Assembly: GCA_900696465.1 (NCBI GenBank)
Contig: CAADGE010000042.1
Location: forward strand, 62,001 to 126,000
DNA: 64,000 nucleotides
Direction: 5' to 3'
Source: an uncultured Planctomycetota bacterium
GTDB lineage: Bacteria; Planctomycetota; Phycisphaerae; UBA1845; UTPLA1
Both the position numbers and the translations under genes were made by a program. Below, piece after piece: positions 52,297 through 61,926 of the stretch. Numbering within the stretch: the first letter of the stretch is position 1; each line of letters opens with the position of its first letter. Under the pieces are notes generated by a model. It ran no database searches, was not told where the DNA came from, and saw only the letters and a program-made list of their open reading frames with translations.

Positions 52297-52905
52297 TTAG
52301 GAACTTTCGGCGGAGTTCCGGTTCGATATCTGCGAATACAGCACGGCCTTGGCAAATCGCCAGTCGCGCTCCACCGTCGGGACGGATATACCCAGTGCCG
52401 CGGCGATCTCTTCCGAAGTCAAACCTGCGAAGAAACGCAGCATGACGATTCGCGCTTTCCGCGGGTCGCGCGCTTCGAGCTGCTTGAGGGCTTCGTCGAG
52501 AGCAAGGACATCTTCCGTCGGAGCATCGATTGACAGCTCGTCAAGTTCCACATCGGCGCGGCGAAACCCGCCACCTGCTACGGCCCCGGCCCCGCCTCGT
52601 TTCAGACTCGACTTGCGACGTGCCTGATCGACAAGAATCTGCCGCATGGCCTGTGCTGCTGCCGCGAAGAAGTGTCCCCGACTGTTCCACGTCGGGTCGT
52701 CGCTCCCGACCAGTCGCAAATAGGCCTCGTGGACGAGGGCCGTGGGCTGCAGCGTGTTGCCGGGCGGCGTACGGCCCATGCGCGATTGCGCCAGCCGTCG
52801 AAGCTCATCGTAGACCAGCGGCAGGAGTTCCGAGGCCGCACGCGGATCGCCCGCGCTGACCTTCTGCAGCACCTGCGTCACCATGCCGGGAGGTGTATGA
52901 TCCAT
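52297..52905 (-). CDS. ECF-type RNA polymerase sigma factor (X6 subgroup)
   Basis: The 202-residue protein has sigma region 2 (LPLVYDELRRLAQSRM, LQPTALVHEAYLRL, SRGHFFAAAAQAMRQILVDQARRK) and region 4 (MLRFFAGLTSEEIAAALGISVPTVERDWRFAKAVLY). The HFFAAAAQAMRQILVD pattern places it in the planctomycete-rich X6/ECF group. Such factors are often encoded directly beside a Ser/Thr kinase, as here, which suggests kinase-controlled transcription. No anti-sigma gene is adjacent. A TATAAT box lies on the minus strand about 60 bases upstream. Confidence 0.92.
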   Translation of the reverse strand: MDHTPPGMVTQVLQKVSAGDPRAASELLPLVYDELRRLAQSRMGRTPPGNTLQPTALVHEAYLRLVGSDDPTWNSRGHFFAAAAQAMRQILVDQARRKSSLKRGGAGAVAGGGFRRADVELDELSIDAPTEDVLALDEALKQLEARDPRKARIVMLRFFAGLTSEEIAAALGISVPTVERDWRFAKAVLYSQISNRNSAESS

Positions 52906-53051
52906 CCTGACACCGAACTGCTTTTAATTGGCCGACCGTCATGGAACCCGACGTGCTTATTATAACCACGGCGAGCCCTCGTGCGCCTCGATAATTTCCA
53001 TGTTACAATCAGCCGCATTGCCGCAGAGTTGAACTTCAGGAGTGAACAACC

Positions 53052-54548
53052 ATGTCCAGCGCAGCCATCGAGTCTTTAACGCCGACCGCCGTGTGGAAGA
53101 TCTTTGCCGGCATCGCCGCCGTGCCGCGGCCCTCAAAGCAGGAAGCACGCATCCGCAAGCACGTGCGTCAGTTCGCCGAATCACAGGGCCTGCAAGTCCG
53201 CGAGGAGCAGATCGGCAACCTGGTCATCGATGTGCCGGCTACGAAGGGTCACGAAAACGCCCCGGTGACTGTCTTGCAGGCCCATCTCGACATGGTCTGC
53301 GAAAAAAACCGGGACACGCAACACGATTTTGATCACGAGGGGATCAAACTGCGGCTCGATACCGACGCGAAGTCGGGGCAAAAAATCGTTCGCGCCGAAG
53401 GCACGACGCTCGGTGCGGACAACGGCATCGGCGTGGCGCTGGCCCTGGCTGCGGCGACGGAAAAGGACGTGGTGCATGGACCGCTGGAGCTGCTTCTGAC
53501 GATCGACGAGGAAGCCGGGATGAGTGGTGCCAAAGCGCTGACGCCGACCTCGTTCCGCGGGCGTCGGCTGTTGAATCTGGACTCCGAGGAGGACAACGCG
53601 ATCTACATCGGCTGCGCCGGTGGCTGCGACACCAATCTCACGTGGAAATTAAGCACGAGCCCGGCCGACGGCTCGACCACCGCGTACCGAGTCGTCGTGG
53701 ACGGCCTTCGCGGAGGGCATTCCGGAAGTGACATCCACGAGAATCGGGCGAATGCGATCAAACTCGTCGGGCGCGTGCTCGCTCGAGTGGACCAAGGCAC
53801 GATGCGACTGGTTGAGCTCGTCGGCGGAAGTAAGCGAAACGCGATCCCGCGTGAGTCTCATGCCGTCGTCTTTGGCCCGTCGGGACTGCTACGAGTACTT
53901 CAGGAGGCCGGATCCGCTGTTGCCGCTGCATCGCGAGCCGAATCCTTCGAAGACGGCGTGCGCATCACCGTCGAGCAGGCCGGCGATACCACACCGAAGG
54001 TCGCAGCAACTGCGTCGGAGACGAATGCCCTCATTGCAGCGATCGTCGCACTGCCCAGCGGCGTACTCGGCATGCACCCGCGCGTGCCGAATCTTGTGCA
54101 GACATCCAACAACGTATCAACGGTTGATACCCGCCGGGGCGACGACGCGATCGAGATCGTCGTCGGGTGTTTGTCACGCAGCTCGTCTTCCTCACTCCTC
54201 GATCTGACGGCTCGCCAGATCGCTTCGATCGGCCGACTGGCCGGCGCGACGGCCGAGCATGGCAATACCTACCCCGGCTGGGAGCCGAATCCGGATTCCC
54301 CGACACTGGCGGTCTGTAAGCGCGTTTACGAGCGGCTCTTCAAGGAGTCGCCGCACATCCTCGCGATTCATGCCGGACTGGAATGCGGCATCATCGGCGA
54401 GCGCGTGGGCCAGATGGACATGGTCTCCTTCGGACCGAACATCACCGGCGCCCACAGCCCGGACGAGCGCGTGTACGTCGATTCCGTTGCCAAGTCGTGG
54501 AAGTATCTCACCGCGGTGCTGGCTGAATTGGCGAAGTCCGCGACGTAA
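53052..54548 (+). CDS. pepD: Aminoacyl-histidine dipeptidase (PepD, peptidase M20)
   Basis: The 498-residue protein carries the M20 metal site motifs in order: LQAHLDMVCEKN (His), GTTLGADNGIGVALALAA (bridging Asp), TIDEEAGMSGAKAL (Glu), LNLDSEEDN and GHSGSDIHENRANA. It matches the PepD family in length and in motifs. It cleaves Xaa-His dipeptides in the cytoplasm. AGGAG ten bases before the ATG supports the start. It is divergent from the sigma/kinase pair and convergent with the CBS gene. Confidence 0.95.
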   Translation: MSSAAIESLTPTAVWKIFAGIAAVPRPSKQEARIRKHVRQFAESQGLQVREEQIGNLVIDVPATKGHENAPVTVLQAHLDMVCEKNRDTQHDFDHEGIKLRLDTDAKSGQKIVRAEGTTLGADNGIGVALALAAATEKDVVHGPLELLLTIDEEAGMSGAKALTPTSFRGRRLLNLDSEEDNAIYIGCAGGCDTNLTWKLSTSPADGSTTAYRVVVDGLRGGHSGSDIHENRANAIKLVGRVLARVDQGTMRLVELVGGSKRNAIPRESHAVVFGPSGLLRVLQEAGSAVAAASRAESFEDGVRITVEQAGDTTPKVAATASETNALIAAIVALPSGVLGMHPRVPNLVQTSNNVSTVDTRRGDDAIEIVVGCLSRSSSSSLLDLTARQIASIGRLAGATAEHGNTYPGWEPNPDSPTLAVCKRVYERLFKESPHILAIHAGLECGIIGERVGQMDMVSFGPNITGAHSPDERVYVDSVAKSWKYLTAVLAELAKSAT

Positions 54549-54582
54549 GACCGGAAAGATGCGAGGGAATTAAGCTCGAAGA

Positions 54583-55017
54583 TCAGTTCGGCCCGTGCAT
54601 GTACTCATGGAGCCAGCGGATGGTCTCCTCCTGCTCCTGAATCTCCCGGGCCAGCAGATCGCCAATGGAGATCATGCCGACAAGTCGGTCACCGTCCACG
54701 ACAGGCAAGTGGCGCAGCTTGTTGCGGGTCATGGCGGTTCGACAGGATTCGAGAGGTGTGTCGGATGAGCAGACCGCCACTTTCGAAGTCATTACCTCGT
54801 GGACTTTTGTCAGGGCGGGGTCCTTTCGTGCGGCGACGACGCGGTTGAGAATATCGCGCTCCGTGAAGATACCAGCGATCTTGCCCTGGTGGAGAACGAG
54901 GACTGCGCCAATGTGTCGCTCGTTCATCTTCTGGGCCGCTTCCAGGACCGATGCCTCACGGTCCACCGTGGCCACTTCCTTGCCCTTTTTCTCCAGTACG
55001 TGTCGAACCTGCGTCAT
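54583..55017 (-). CDS. CBS-domain pair protein
   Basis: The 144-residue protein consists of two CBS domains (DREASVLEAAQKMNERHIGAVLVLHQGKIAGIFTERDILNRVV and the second VAVCSSDTPLESCRTAMTRNKLRHLPVVDGDRLVGMISIGDLL). A short C-terminal helix with LHEYMHG follows. Such stand-alone CBS pairs bind adenine nucleotides and regulate partners; the partner is unknown. It lies 105 bases downstream of mfd on the same strand; a possible minus-ten TATAAT on the minus strand suggests its own promoter. Confidence 0.93.
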   Translation of the reverse strand: MTQVRHVLEKKGKEVATVDREASVLEAAQKMNERHIGAVLVLHQGKIAGIFTERDILNRVVAARKDPALTKVHEVMTSKVAVCSSDTPLESCRTAMTRNKLRHLPVVDGDRLVGMISIGDLLAREIQEQEETIRWLHEYMHGPN

Positions 55018-55122
55018 GACATGCCCTCTGGACCGGCTGAATTCGGACCGGCGACGGACGCTACATGATTATAACGGCCTCCGTTTGAACGCCAGAATAA
55101 AATCCGGCGCATCACCATGCCA

Positions 55123-58100
55123 CTACCTCACAGGTCGCAATGCCTCGGCCGACCCCGTGGCACGTTGATTCTCAGCACGACGAAACAGATTGACCAGCAC
55201 TCGAAGAAGCGTCTGCCGGTTGAAGTAGGAATCGGGCAGTCGCCAGTGAAAAGTGTGGCCGTCGGGGATGCGCACCGATCCGCTGGCCCCGACGAAGAGG
55301 GGCTCGATCTTCCGGACCTCCCCTTCAAAGGTGAAGATCAGGTCCGGCTCCCGCTTGATGATCGACTGGATGTTCCACCCTGCGGCTCGTACCTTGAGTT
55401 CGGTAAGCGTCAGGAGCGTTTCCACGGACTCGGGGTACCTGCCGAAAGCATCACGCAGGTCCTCGCCGAGCTGTTCCACGTCGCGCGGCGAGGTGCATGC
55501 CGCAAATCGTCGATAACACTCCATCCGCTGTCGATCCGACGGGATGTAGCTCCGCGGCAGGTAGGCCTCCACGTCGAGCTCCAGATGCACGGCCACGCGC
55601 TGCTTCGGCGCTTCGCCCCGCATGCGACAGACCGCCTTCTCCAGCAACTGGCAGTAAAGCTCGTAGCCCACCGCCGCGATGTTGCCCGACTGCTCCGCGC
55701 CGAGAATGTTACCGGCCCCGCGGATCTCGAGGTCCTGCATGGCGATGCGAAATCCCGAGCCCAGCTCGCTGTACTGCTCGATGGCCTTCAGCCGCCGTGC
55801 CGCGGTACTGGTCAGTGGGCGGTTCGGCGAGAGCAGCAGGTAGCAATAAGCGCGGTGCTTGTACCGACCGACGCGGCCGCGAAGCTGATGCAGGTCCGCC
55901 AGGCCGAACAGGTCCGCCCGGTCGATGAACATCGTGTTCGCTGTAGGTATATCCAGTCCGGCTTCGATGATCGACGTGCAGACCAGGATGTCCGCCTCGC
56001 GCCGCACGAAGCTGAGCATCACGTCTTCCAGCTCATCGCCCGGCATTTGTCCGTGACCGATGGTGATCCGCGCATCCGGCACGAGCGATTGTACCTTCGC
56101 GGCGATGCCCTGGATCGAATGGACCCGGTTGTGGACGAAATAGACCTGCCCGTCGCGATTAAGCTCCCGCACGATCGCTTCGCGGATCAGTTCGTCGCTC
56201 CAGGCACAGACGCTGGTCGCAATGGAGCGGCGATCCATCGGCGGTGTGGCCAGACTGGATATATCGCGCAGGCCGATCATCGCCATGTGCAGCGTCCGGG
56301 GGATGGGCGTCGCCGTCAGCGTGAGCACGTCCACCGTCTCGCGCAGCCGCTTGAGCCGCTCCTTATGTTCCACGCCAAATCGCTGCTCTTCGTCCACGAT
56401 CACCAGTCCCAGGTCGGTGAAGCCCACGTCCCGCGAAAGAATCCGGTGCGTCCCGATCAGCACGTCCACGTGGCCCGATCTTGCCGCGGAAATGATCCGC
56501 TTCTGTTCCTTCGTCGTGCGAAAACGGTTCAGACATTCGACCGTAAACGGGTAATCCCGCAGCCGCTCGCTGAACGTGCGATAGTGCTGTTCGGCGAGAA
56601 CCGTCGTCGGTACCAGTACGGCCACCTGCTTGCCGAATTCGACCGTCTTGAAGGCCGCGCGGATGGCCAGCTCCGTCTTGCCGTAGCCGACATCGCCGCA
56701 GAGCAGACGGTCCATCGGCCGGTCGCGCATCATGTCCTGCTTGATCTGAGCCAGCGCCGTGAGCTGATCGGGAGTTTCCGTGTACACAAACGCCGCCTCA
56801 AACTCACCTTGCCAATGTGTATCCTGCGGAAACGCCACGCCCGGCTGCGATGCCCGTACCGCCTGCACACGCAGCATCTCCGTCGCCAGCTCGTCGACCG
56901 CCTCTTCCACTCTGGCCTTGGTCGACTGCCAGCGAGTGCCGCCCAGCTTTGACAGTTGCGGGCGCGCCGCCCCGGCCCCGATGTATTTCTGAACCAGGTC
57001 GATCTGCGATACCGGCACGTGCAGCGTGGCATCGTCGGCAAAACGCAGCGTGAGAAATTCCTCGCTCTTGCGAGAGTCCTTCTTGCGAATCGTCTTCATT
57101 CCGACGTACCGGCCGATGCCGTGCAGCACGTGCACGACATAGTCCCCTTCGGACAAGTCAAGAAAGGATTCGATCGGGCGGGCCGCTGCCACCTTCCGCA
57201 ACCGGCGCTTTTGCGTGTATCGACGAAACAGTTCGTGGTGCGGCAGAACGATCAGTGAGCCGGCTTGCGATGCTGCTCCGCTGTCCACGCCCTTCCAATG
57301 AAAACCAGCGTGAACCAGGCCGATAAGCGTTTCAATCTTCGGTGATCCTTCGGGTGCGATTCCCTCCTGAGCGGCCAGTGTGAGCACCTGATCGACGAGC
57401 TCGCGGAGCCGCTCTTCTTCGCCCAAATTGTCACAGTACACCACCACTGGAGTTTGCAGGGCGAGCTGGATGAGCTGTGTGACCGCATCGGTCGCTTTCG
57501 TCTCAAAGGGTGGCAACGGTTCGCACGGCAGGTACAGCGTCTGAGAGTCCGGCACGCTCGACGTGGGAAATCTCGACAGATGCAGCTGCGAGAACCGACC
57601 GGCCGTCCGCAACACTGCCTCCACCGGATAGTGTCCGACGGGATGGCCCAGCCGATCGAGAAAGAGCCGACCAACTTCAACAATTTCAAGCGGTTCGCAG
57701 AAGACCACAATCGTCTGAGGATCGAGATAATTGAAGAACGCCGTGGTCAAACCGCAGCGAACCGTGCCCGGTCCCGGTGCCAGCGTGACCCGTGTAGAGT
57801 CCAGCGTCCGCGTGGACCGCTGCGTGCCCGCCTCGAACTGGCGGATCGATTCGATCCGATCCCCGAAGTACTCGATCCGCAGCGGGTCGAGGTCAGACGT
57901 CCAGAACAGATCAAGGATGCCGCCGCGTAGTGCGAAATCGCCCGGGTCTTCGACCTGGTCCAGCCGGGTAAAACCGCGTTCCGTGAGGAATCGCGCCAGC
58001 TCCTCCGGATCCTGCTTCGCTCCTACCTTGAGTGTCAGCGAGTTGGCATCTAGCGCCGCCGGGTCCGGTACCGGCTGCATCAGCGCCTGGATCGGCGCGA

Positions 58101-58470
58101 CGACCAGCTTCGCCTGAGTCGGCGACGTGCGACCGCGCTGCAGCTCCAGAAGCTCGGCACACAGGCGCGTCCGCTCGGCGCCGATTTCTCCGGCCGCGCT
58201 GCCCTCGCCCGGAAGAGTCTCCCAGGCCGGCAGGATGTCCGCGGCACGGCCGAAGGTCGTCTCGATGTCATCACGGGCGTCGTCGCTCTGATCGAGGTGT
58301 GCGGTGACCAGCACCAGAGGCCGATTAAGTGATTCCGCGATGATTGCGGCCACGATGGGCGCAGCACTCCCCCAGAGCCCGTTTGCCGCCAGGGGGGTCT
58401 CACCCGCCGCCAGCCGCTCGCAAAGGGCCTTCAGAGTGGGGTCTGCAAGGATCGTGCTCTTCACAAGCAC
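55123..58470 (-). CDS. mfd: Transcription-repair coupling factor
   Basis: The 1115-residue protein has the Mfd domain order. A UvrB-like N-terminal half (about 1-400) precedes the CarD-like RNA polymerase interaction domain (LDLSEGDYVVHVLHGIGRYVGMKTI). The translocase motors follow, with Walker A GDVGYGKTELAIRAAF, the DEEQRFGVEHKERLK box, LTLTATPIPRTLHMA and DILVCTSIIEAGLDIPTANTMFIDRAD. A C-terminal TRCF domain ends the protein. It removes stalled polymerase and recruits UvrA to lesions. The start is a GTG at 58470 or a second at 58464; no clear ribosome binding site is seen. Confidence 0.97.
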   Translation of the reverse strand: MLVKSTILADPTLKALCERLAAGETPLAANGLWGSAAPIVAAIIAESLNRPLVLVTAHLDQSDDARDDIETTFGRAADILPAWETLPGEGSAAGEIGAERTRLCAELLELQRGRTSPTQAKLVVAPIQALMQPVPDPAALDANSLTLKVGAKQDPEELARFLTERGFTRLDQVEDPGDFALRGGILDLFWTSDLDPLRIEYFGDRIESIRQFEAGTQRSTRTLDSTRVTLAPGPGTVRCGLTTAFFNYLDPQTIVVFCEPLEIVEVGRLFLDRLGHPVGHYPVEAVLRTAGRFSQLHLSRFPTSSVPDSQTLYLPCEPLPPFETKATDAVTQLIQLALQTPVVVYCDNLGEEERLRELVDQVLTLAAQEGIAPEGSPKIETLIGLVHAGFHWKGVDSGAASQAGSLIVLPHHELFRRYTQKRRLRKVAAARPIESFLDLSEGDYVVHVLHGIGRYVGMKTIRKKDSRKSEEFLTLRFADDATLHVPVSQIDLVQKYIGAGAARPQLSKLGGTRWQSTKARVEEAVDELATEMLRVQAVRASQPGVAFPQDTHWQGEFEAAFVYTETPDQLTALAQIKQDMMRDRPMDRLLCGDVGYGKTELAIRAAFKTVEFGKQVAVLVPTTVLAEQHYRTFSERLRDYPFTVECLNRFRTTKEQKRIISAARSGHVDVLIGTHRILSRDVGFTDLGLVIVDEEQRFGVEHKERLKRLRETVDVLTLTATPIPRTLHMAMIGLRDISSLATPPMDRRSIATSVCAWSDELIREAIVRELNRDGQVYFVHNRVHSIQGIAAKVQSLVPDARITIGHGQMPGDELEDVMLSFVRREADILVCTSIIEAGLDIPTANTMFIDRADLFGLADLHQLRGRVGRYKHRAYCYLLLSPNRPLTSTAARRLKAIEQYSELGSGFRIAMQDLEIRGAGNILGAEQSGNIAAVGYELYCQLLEKAVCRMRGEAPKQRVAVHLELDVEAYLPRSYIPSDRQRMECYRRFAACTSPRDVEQLGEDLRDAFGRYPESVETLLTLTELKVRAAGWNIQSIIKREPDLIFTFEGEVRKIEPLFVGASGSVRIPDGHTFHWRLPDSYFNRQTLLRVLVNLFRRAENQRATGSAEALRPVR

Positions 58471-58682
58471 AATTCAATTATGCGGGTTCGCCGGAGGTCG
58501 GGCAAATCCGTCGATGCCGCCTTGAACGATCACGAGCAGCTTTGCGCGATAAAAGAGCCGCCTGGGCCACAAAATGGTGACCACGCCGATTGAATCGCCG
58601 GGCTCAATGAGTTACCTTGGAAGATGTCGAGCCGACCTGATTACCAACTCCCAGCATTGGGGTAAGGGTGAGGAGGATACCG

Positions 58683-61600
58683 TTGTCACAATTTTCGAGC
58701 CCCACCCGGGCACATGGATATGTCCGCGCGCACACTACCCGCGCGATCTGTCTACTCACCTTGCTCGCGATTTTCGCACCGCCCGCCTCGGCGCAGGTCC
58801 GCTGGCGCAGCGCACTGGTGGAAATGTCCGATGCCCGGGCCCCGCGGGAAAACATCGCGGCCCTTCGAAATATCATCACCCGCGACGGCAATCGCCACTT
58901 CATCGTCCGATTCGATCAGCCCGTTGACGAAGGCACCCGGGCACAATTGCGCCACGCCGGGGTTGAGCTGTTGGCTCCCCTGGGCAACCATGCTTACTTC
59001 GCCACGACCGGCGAGCGCAGCCCGCGCTTCCGCGATCTTGAGCGTATCACCGCCCTGGCCGCCATCAACCCAATCGAAACGACCGTCAAAATCCACCCCA
59101 CCATCGCCGCCGGCACGTTGCCTGAGTGGTCGATCGTCGGCCGAGTCTTCGATGAAATCACCCAAGTCGAGGAAGACCTGGTCGCTCTCTACGTCGTCTT
59201 CCACGGCGATGTCCCGCTCGCCAAGGCAAGCGAACTCGTCGAAACGCAGCAGGGCGTCGTACAGGCCGAACTCTACAGCATCAATGGCCTGGTCGTGGAG
59301 ATTCCCCGTTCGCGGATCAACACCCTCGCGGCGCTCGATGCGGTGCAGTGGATCGAGCCGCCGCTGCCGCTCATGTCGCCGGTCAACAGCAGTAATCGCG
59401 TCATTACGCAGGCCAACGACGTGCAGGCCGCGCCGTACGACCTCGACGGCACCGGTGTGCGTGTCATGGTATACGACGGCGGCGTGGCCCGGGCATCGCA
59501 CATGGATTTCGGCGGCCGACTTACGGTTCGAGACAATGCGAATGTGATCACACACGCGACGCACGTCGCCGGGACGATTGGCGGCAGCGGCGCGGCCAGC
59601 GGCGGTACGAATCGCGGAATGGCGCCGGGGGTGATCATGGAGTCCTACGGTCTTCAGGTCAGTGGCGGCGGCACGTTTCTTTACACGAACCCCGGCGATC
59701 TGGAATCGGACTACAACCAGGCAATCAACACCTTCGGTTGTCATATATCGAACAATTCCATCGGTACAAACGTGGAGAGCAACCTTTTCCCCTGTGACAT
59801 GCAGGGAGACTACGGTGTCACCTGCGCGCTGATCGACTCCATCGTGCGTGGTTCCCTGGGTGCGCCGTACCGCATCGTCTGGGCTGCCGGGAACGAGCGT
59901 CAGGGTACGCGCTGCAACGTGGAGGGCTACGGTGCTTATTACAGCATCGCTCCACCGTCCGGTGCGAAGAACCACCTTTGTGTCGGCGCGATTAACTCCA
60001 ACAACGATACGATGACCTCGTTCAGCAGCTGGGGGCCGGTGGATGACGGGCGTCTCAAGCCGGACTTTGTGGCGCCGGGCTGCGAATCCGGCGGTGACGG
60101 CGGTGTGACCTCGTGCAGTGCATCGAGTGATACGGCCTACACGGTGAGCTGCGGCACGAGCATGGCCTGCCCCACGGTGACGGGTCTCTGTGCGCTGTTG
60201 TTGCAGGATTACCGCGTACAGTTTCCCGAGCTGAATGATCCGCGAAACTCCACGCTCAAGGTGCTTCTCGCACACAACGCGGTGGATCTCGGCAACGTGG
60301 GACCGGATTACCAGTTCGGCTATGGCAGCGTGCGAATTAAAAACACCATCGACTTCATGCGGACGGGGAACTTCACCGAGTCGCAGGTCGGTCAGGGCGG
60401 CGTGGTTCAGACGACGCTCGTCGTTGCGCCAGGCACGCCGCAGCTCAAGCTGACACTGGCTTGGGACGACCCGCCGGGCACGCCGAACGTGGTGCCCTCA
60501 CTGGTGAACGATCTGGACCTGGTAGTGATCAGTCCCTCGCAGGTGCAGGCCTGGCCGTGGACACTGGACCAGTTCGCGCCGAGTGCGGCGGCGGTGCGGA
60601 CGCAACCGGACCGGCGGAATAATCTTGAGCAGGTGGTGGTGGACTCGCCGGAGGCAGGCGTCTGGTCGGTTCGGATCGCCGGTCATGACGTGCCGCAGGG
60701 GCCGCAGGTGTTTTCGTTGTGTTCGTCGGAGTCAATCGGGGAGCTTTACGGGCTCAGCATCTCACTGGTGGACGGCGCACCGACGGTGATAGCCCCTGGT
60801 GAGCCCGTTGAGATGGCAGTGCAGATTACCGGGCTGAATGATACCGTTGTCCCGGGCACGGAGCGGTTGCATTATCGCTACGGCGGCGGGTCGTTCGTGG
60901 AAGTGCCGCTCGCTTCGATCGGCGGCAATGCGTATCTGGCCACGCTGCCGTCGGCGACGTGTGATGCCGCGCCGGAGTTTTACCTTTCCGCCGAGGGCGC
61001 GCTCAGCGGTGAGATCACCAATCCTGTGCAGGGAGCGGCGGCGCCGTATCAGGCGGCGGTAGGGGTGGTGGAGATTGTCTTCGAGGATGATATGGAAATA
61101 CACCGCGGGTGGACCGTCGGCGTGGCGGGCGGCATCCCCGACGACAACGCGACGACGGGCATCTGGGTGCGTGTGGACCCCGTGGGCACGGCGGCGCAGC
61201 CGGAGGACGATCACACGCCGCCACCGGGGGTGATGTGCTGGGTGACGGGCCAGGGCGTGCCGGGCGGCGGGCTGGGCGACAACGACGTGGACAACGGGAA
61301 GACGACGCTGGTGTCGCCGATCATCGATCTTTCGGACGGCGACGCGACGATCGGATATTGGCGATGGTATTCGAACAATACCGGTGCGGCGCCGAACGCG
61401 GATGTCTTCGAGGTGGACATCTCGAACCAGGGCGGTGCGGTGGGGACGTACGTGAGCGTCGAGGTGGTGGGACCGAGCGGGCCGGGGACATCCGGCGGGT
61501 GGTTCTATCACGAATTCGTGGTGAGCGACGTGGTAACCCCGACGGCTCAGATTCGGATGCGGTTCGTGGCGTCGGACTTCGGGGCGGGCTCGCTGGTGGA

Positions 61601-61838
61601 GGCGGCGCTGGACGACTTCAGTGTGACGCGGTTTGCGTGTGAGTACGTCGTGCCGACGTGCAAACTGCCCGGCGACATGGACGGCAACGGCGAGGTGAAT
61701 TCACTGGATATCCAGGGGTTCGTAGAGGCCCACGTCGTCAGCCCGTTTTATGAGATCTGCGCCGACGTGGCCGAGCCGTCAGGCGTTCTAGATACCGCAG
61801 ATACGGAGGCATTCGTGGAATTGCTGCTAAGCCCGTAG
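58683..61838 (+). CDS. Secreted S8 subtilisin-like peptidase with dockerin-like C-terminus
   Basis: The 1051-residue protein has a signal peptide (AICLLTLLAIFAPPASA), a prodomain, then the subtilase triad: Asp265 (VMVYDGGVA), His294 (THATHVAGTIGG) and Ser493 (CGTSMACPT). A beta-sandwich P-domain-like region and a jelly-roll-like region with DGDATIGYWRWYSNNT follow. The end is a dockerin-like EF-hand pair (LPGDMDGNGEVNSLDI). AGGAGG at 58671-58676 lies six bases before a TTG at 58683 and inside the alternative GTG frame opening at 58668, so TTG is the likely start. It converges with trpA. Confidence 0.9.
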   Translation: MSQFSSPTRAHGYVRAHTTRAICLLTLLAIFAPPASAQVRWRSALVEMSDARAPRENIAALRNIITRDGNRHFIVRFDQPVDEGTRAQLRHAGVELLAPLGNHAYFATTGERSPRFRDLERITALAAINPIETTVKIHPTIAAGTLPEWSIVGRVFDEITQVEEDLVALYVVFHGDVPLAKASELVETQQGVVQAELYSINGLVVEIPRSRINTLAALDAVQWIEPPLPLMSPVNSSNRVITQANDVQAAPYDLDGTGVRVMVYDGGVARASHMDFGGRLTVRDNANVITHATHVAGTIGGSGAASGGTNRGMAPGVIMESYGLQVSGGGTFLYTNPGDLESDYNQAINTFGCHISNNSIGTNVESNLFPCDMQGDYGVTCALIDSIVRGSLGAPYRIVWAAGNERQGTRCNVEGYGAYYSIAPPSGAKNHLCVGAINSNNDTMTSFSSWGPVDDGRLKPDFVAPGCESGGDGGVTSCSASSDTAYTVSCGTSMACPTVTGLCALLLQDYRVQFPELNDPRNSTLKVLLAHNAVDLGNVGPDYQFGYGSVRIKNTIDFMRTGNFTESQVGQGGVVQTTLVVAPGTPQLKLTLAWDDPPGTPNVVPSLVNDLDLVVISPSQVQAWPWTLDQFAPSAAAVRTQPDRRNNLEQVVVDSPEAGVWSVRIAGHDVPQGPQVFSLCSSESIGELYGLSISLVDGAPTVIAPGEPVEMAVQITGLNDTVVPGTERLHYRYGGGSFVEVPLASIGGNAYLATLPSATCDAAPEFYLSAEGALSGEITNPVQGAAAPYQAAVGVVEIVFEDDMEIHRGWTVGVAGGIPDDNATTGIWVRVDPVGTAAQPEDDHTPPPGVMCWVTGQGVPGGGLGDNDVDNGKTTLVSPIIDLSDGDATIGYWRWYSNNTGAAPNADVFEVDISNQGGAVGTYVSVEVVGPSGPGTSGGWFYHEFVVSDVVTPTAQIRMRFVASDFGAGSLVEAALDDFSVTRFACEYVVPTCKLPGDMDGNGEVNSLDIQGFVEAHVVSPFYEICADVAEPSGVLDTADTEAFVELLLSP

Positions 61839-61870
61839 GGGGCGTCGGGGCCTGTGATTACGGGTGGCAT

Positions 61871-61890
61871 GGGTAAGCAATAGCTTGCCC
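61871..61890. repeat. Palindromic intergenic repeat, copy 3
   Basis: GGGTAAGC and GCTTGCCC pair over eight positions (one G-T) around AATA. The flanks GTGGCAT and GCGCTAC match the copy at 20178 best. It lies between converging genes, 32 bases after the subtilase stop. Confidence 0.6.
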
Positions 61891-61926
61891 GCGCTACGGT
61901 TCTACCGTTCTACTCGCATCCCTGCG

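Noticed and set aside
55117-56952. 611-codon plus-strand open frame
   Set aside because: Antisense to mfd motor domains; Arg/His-rich product with no domain.
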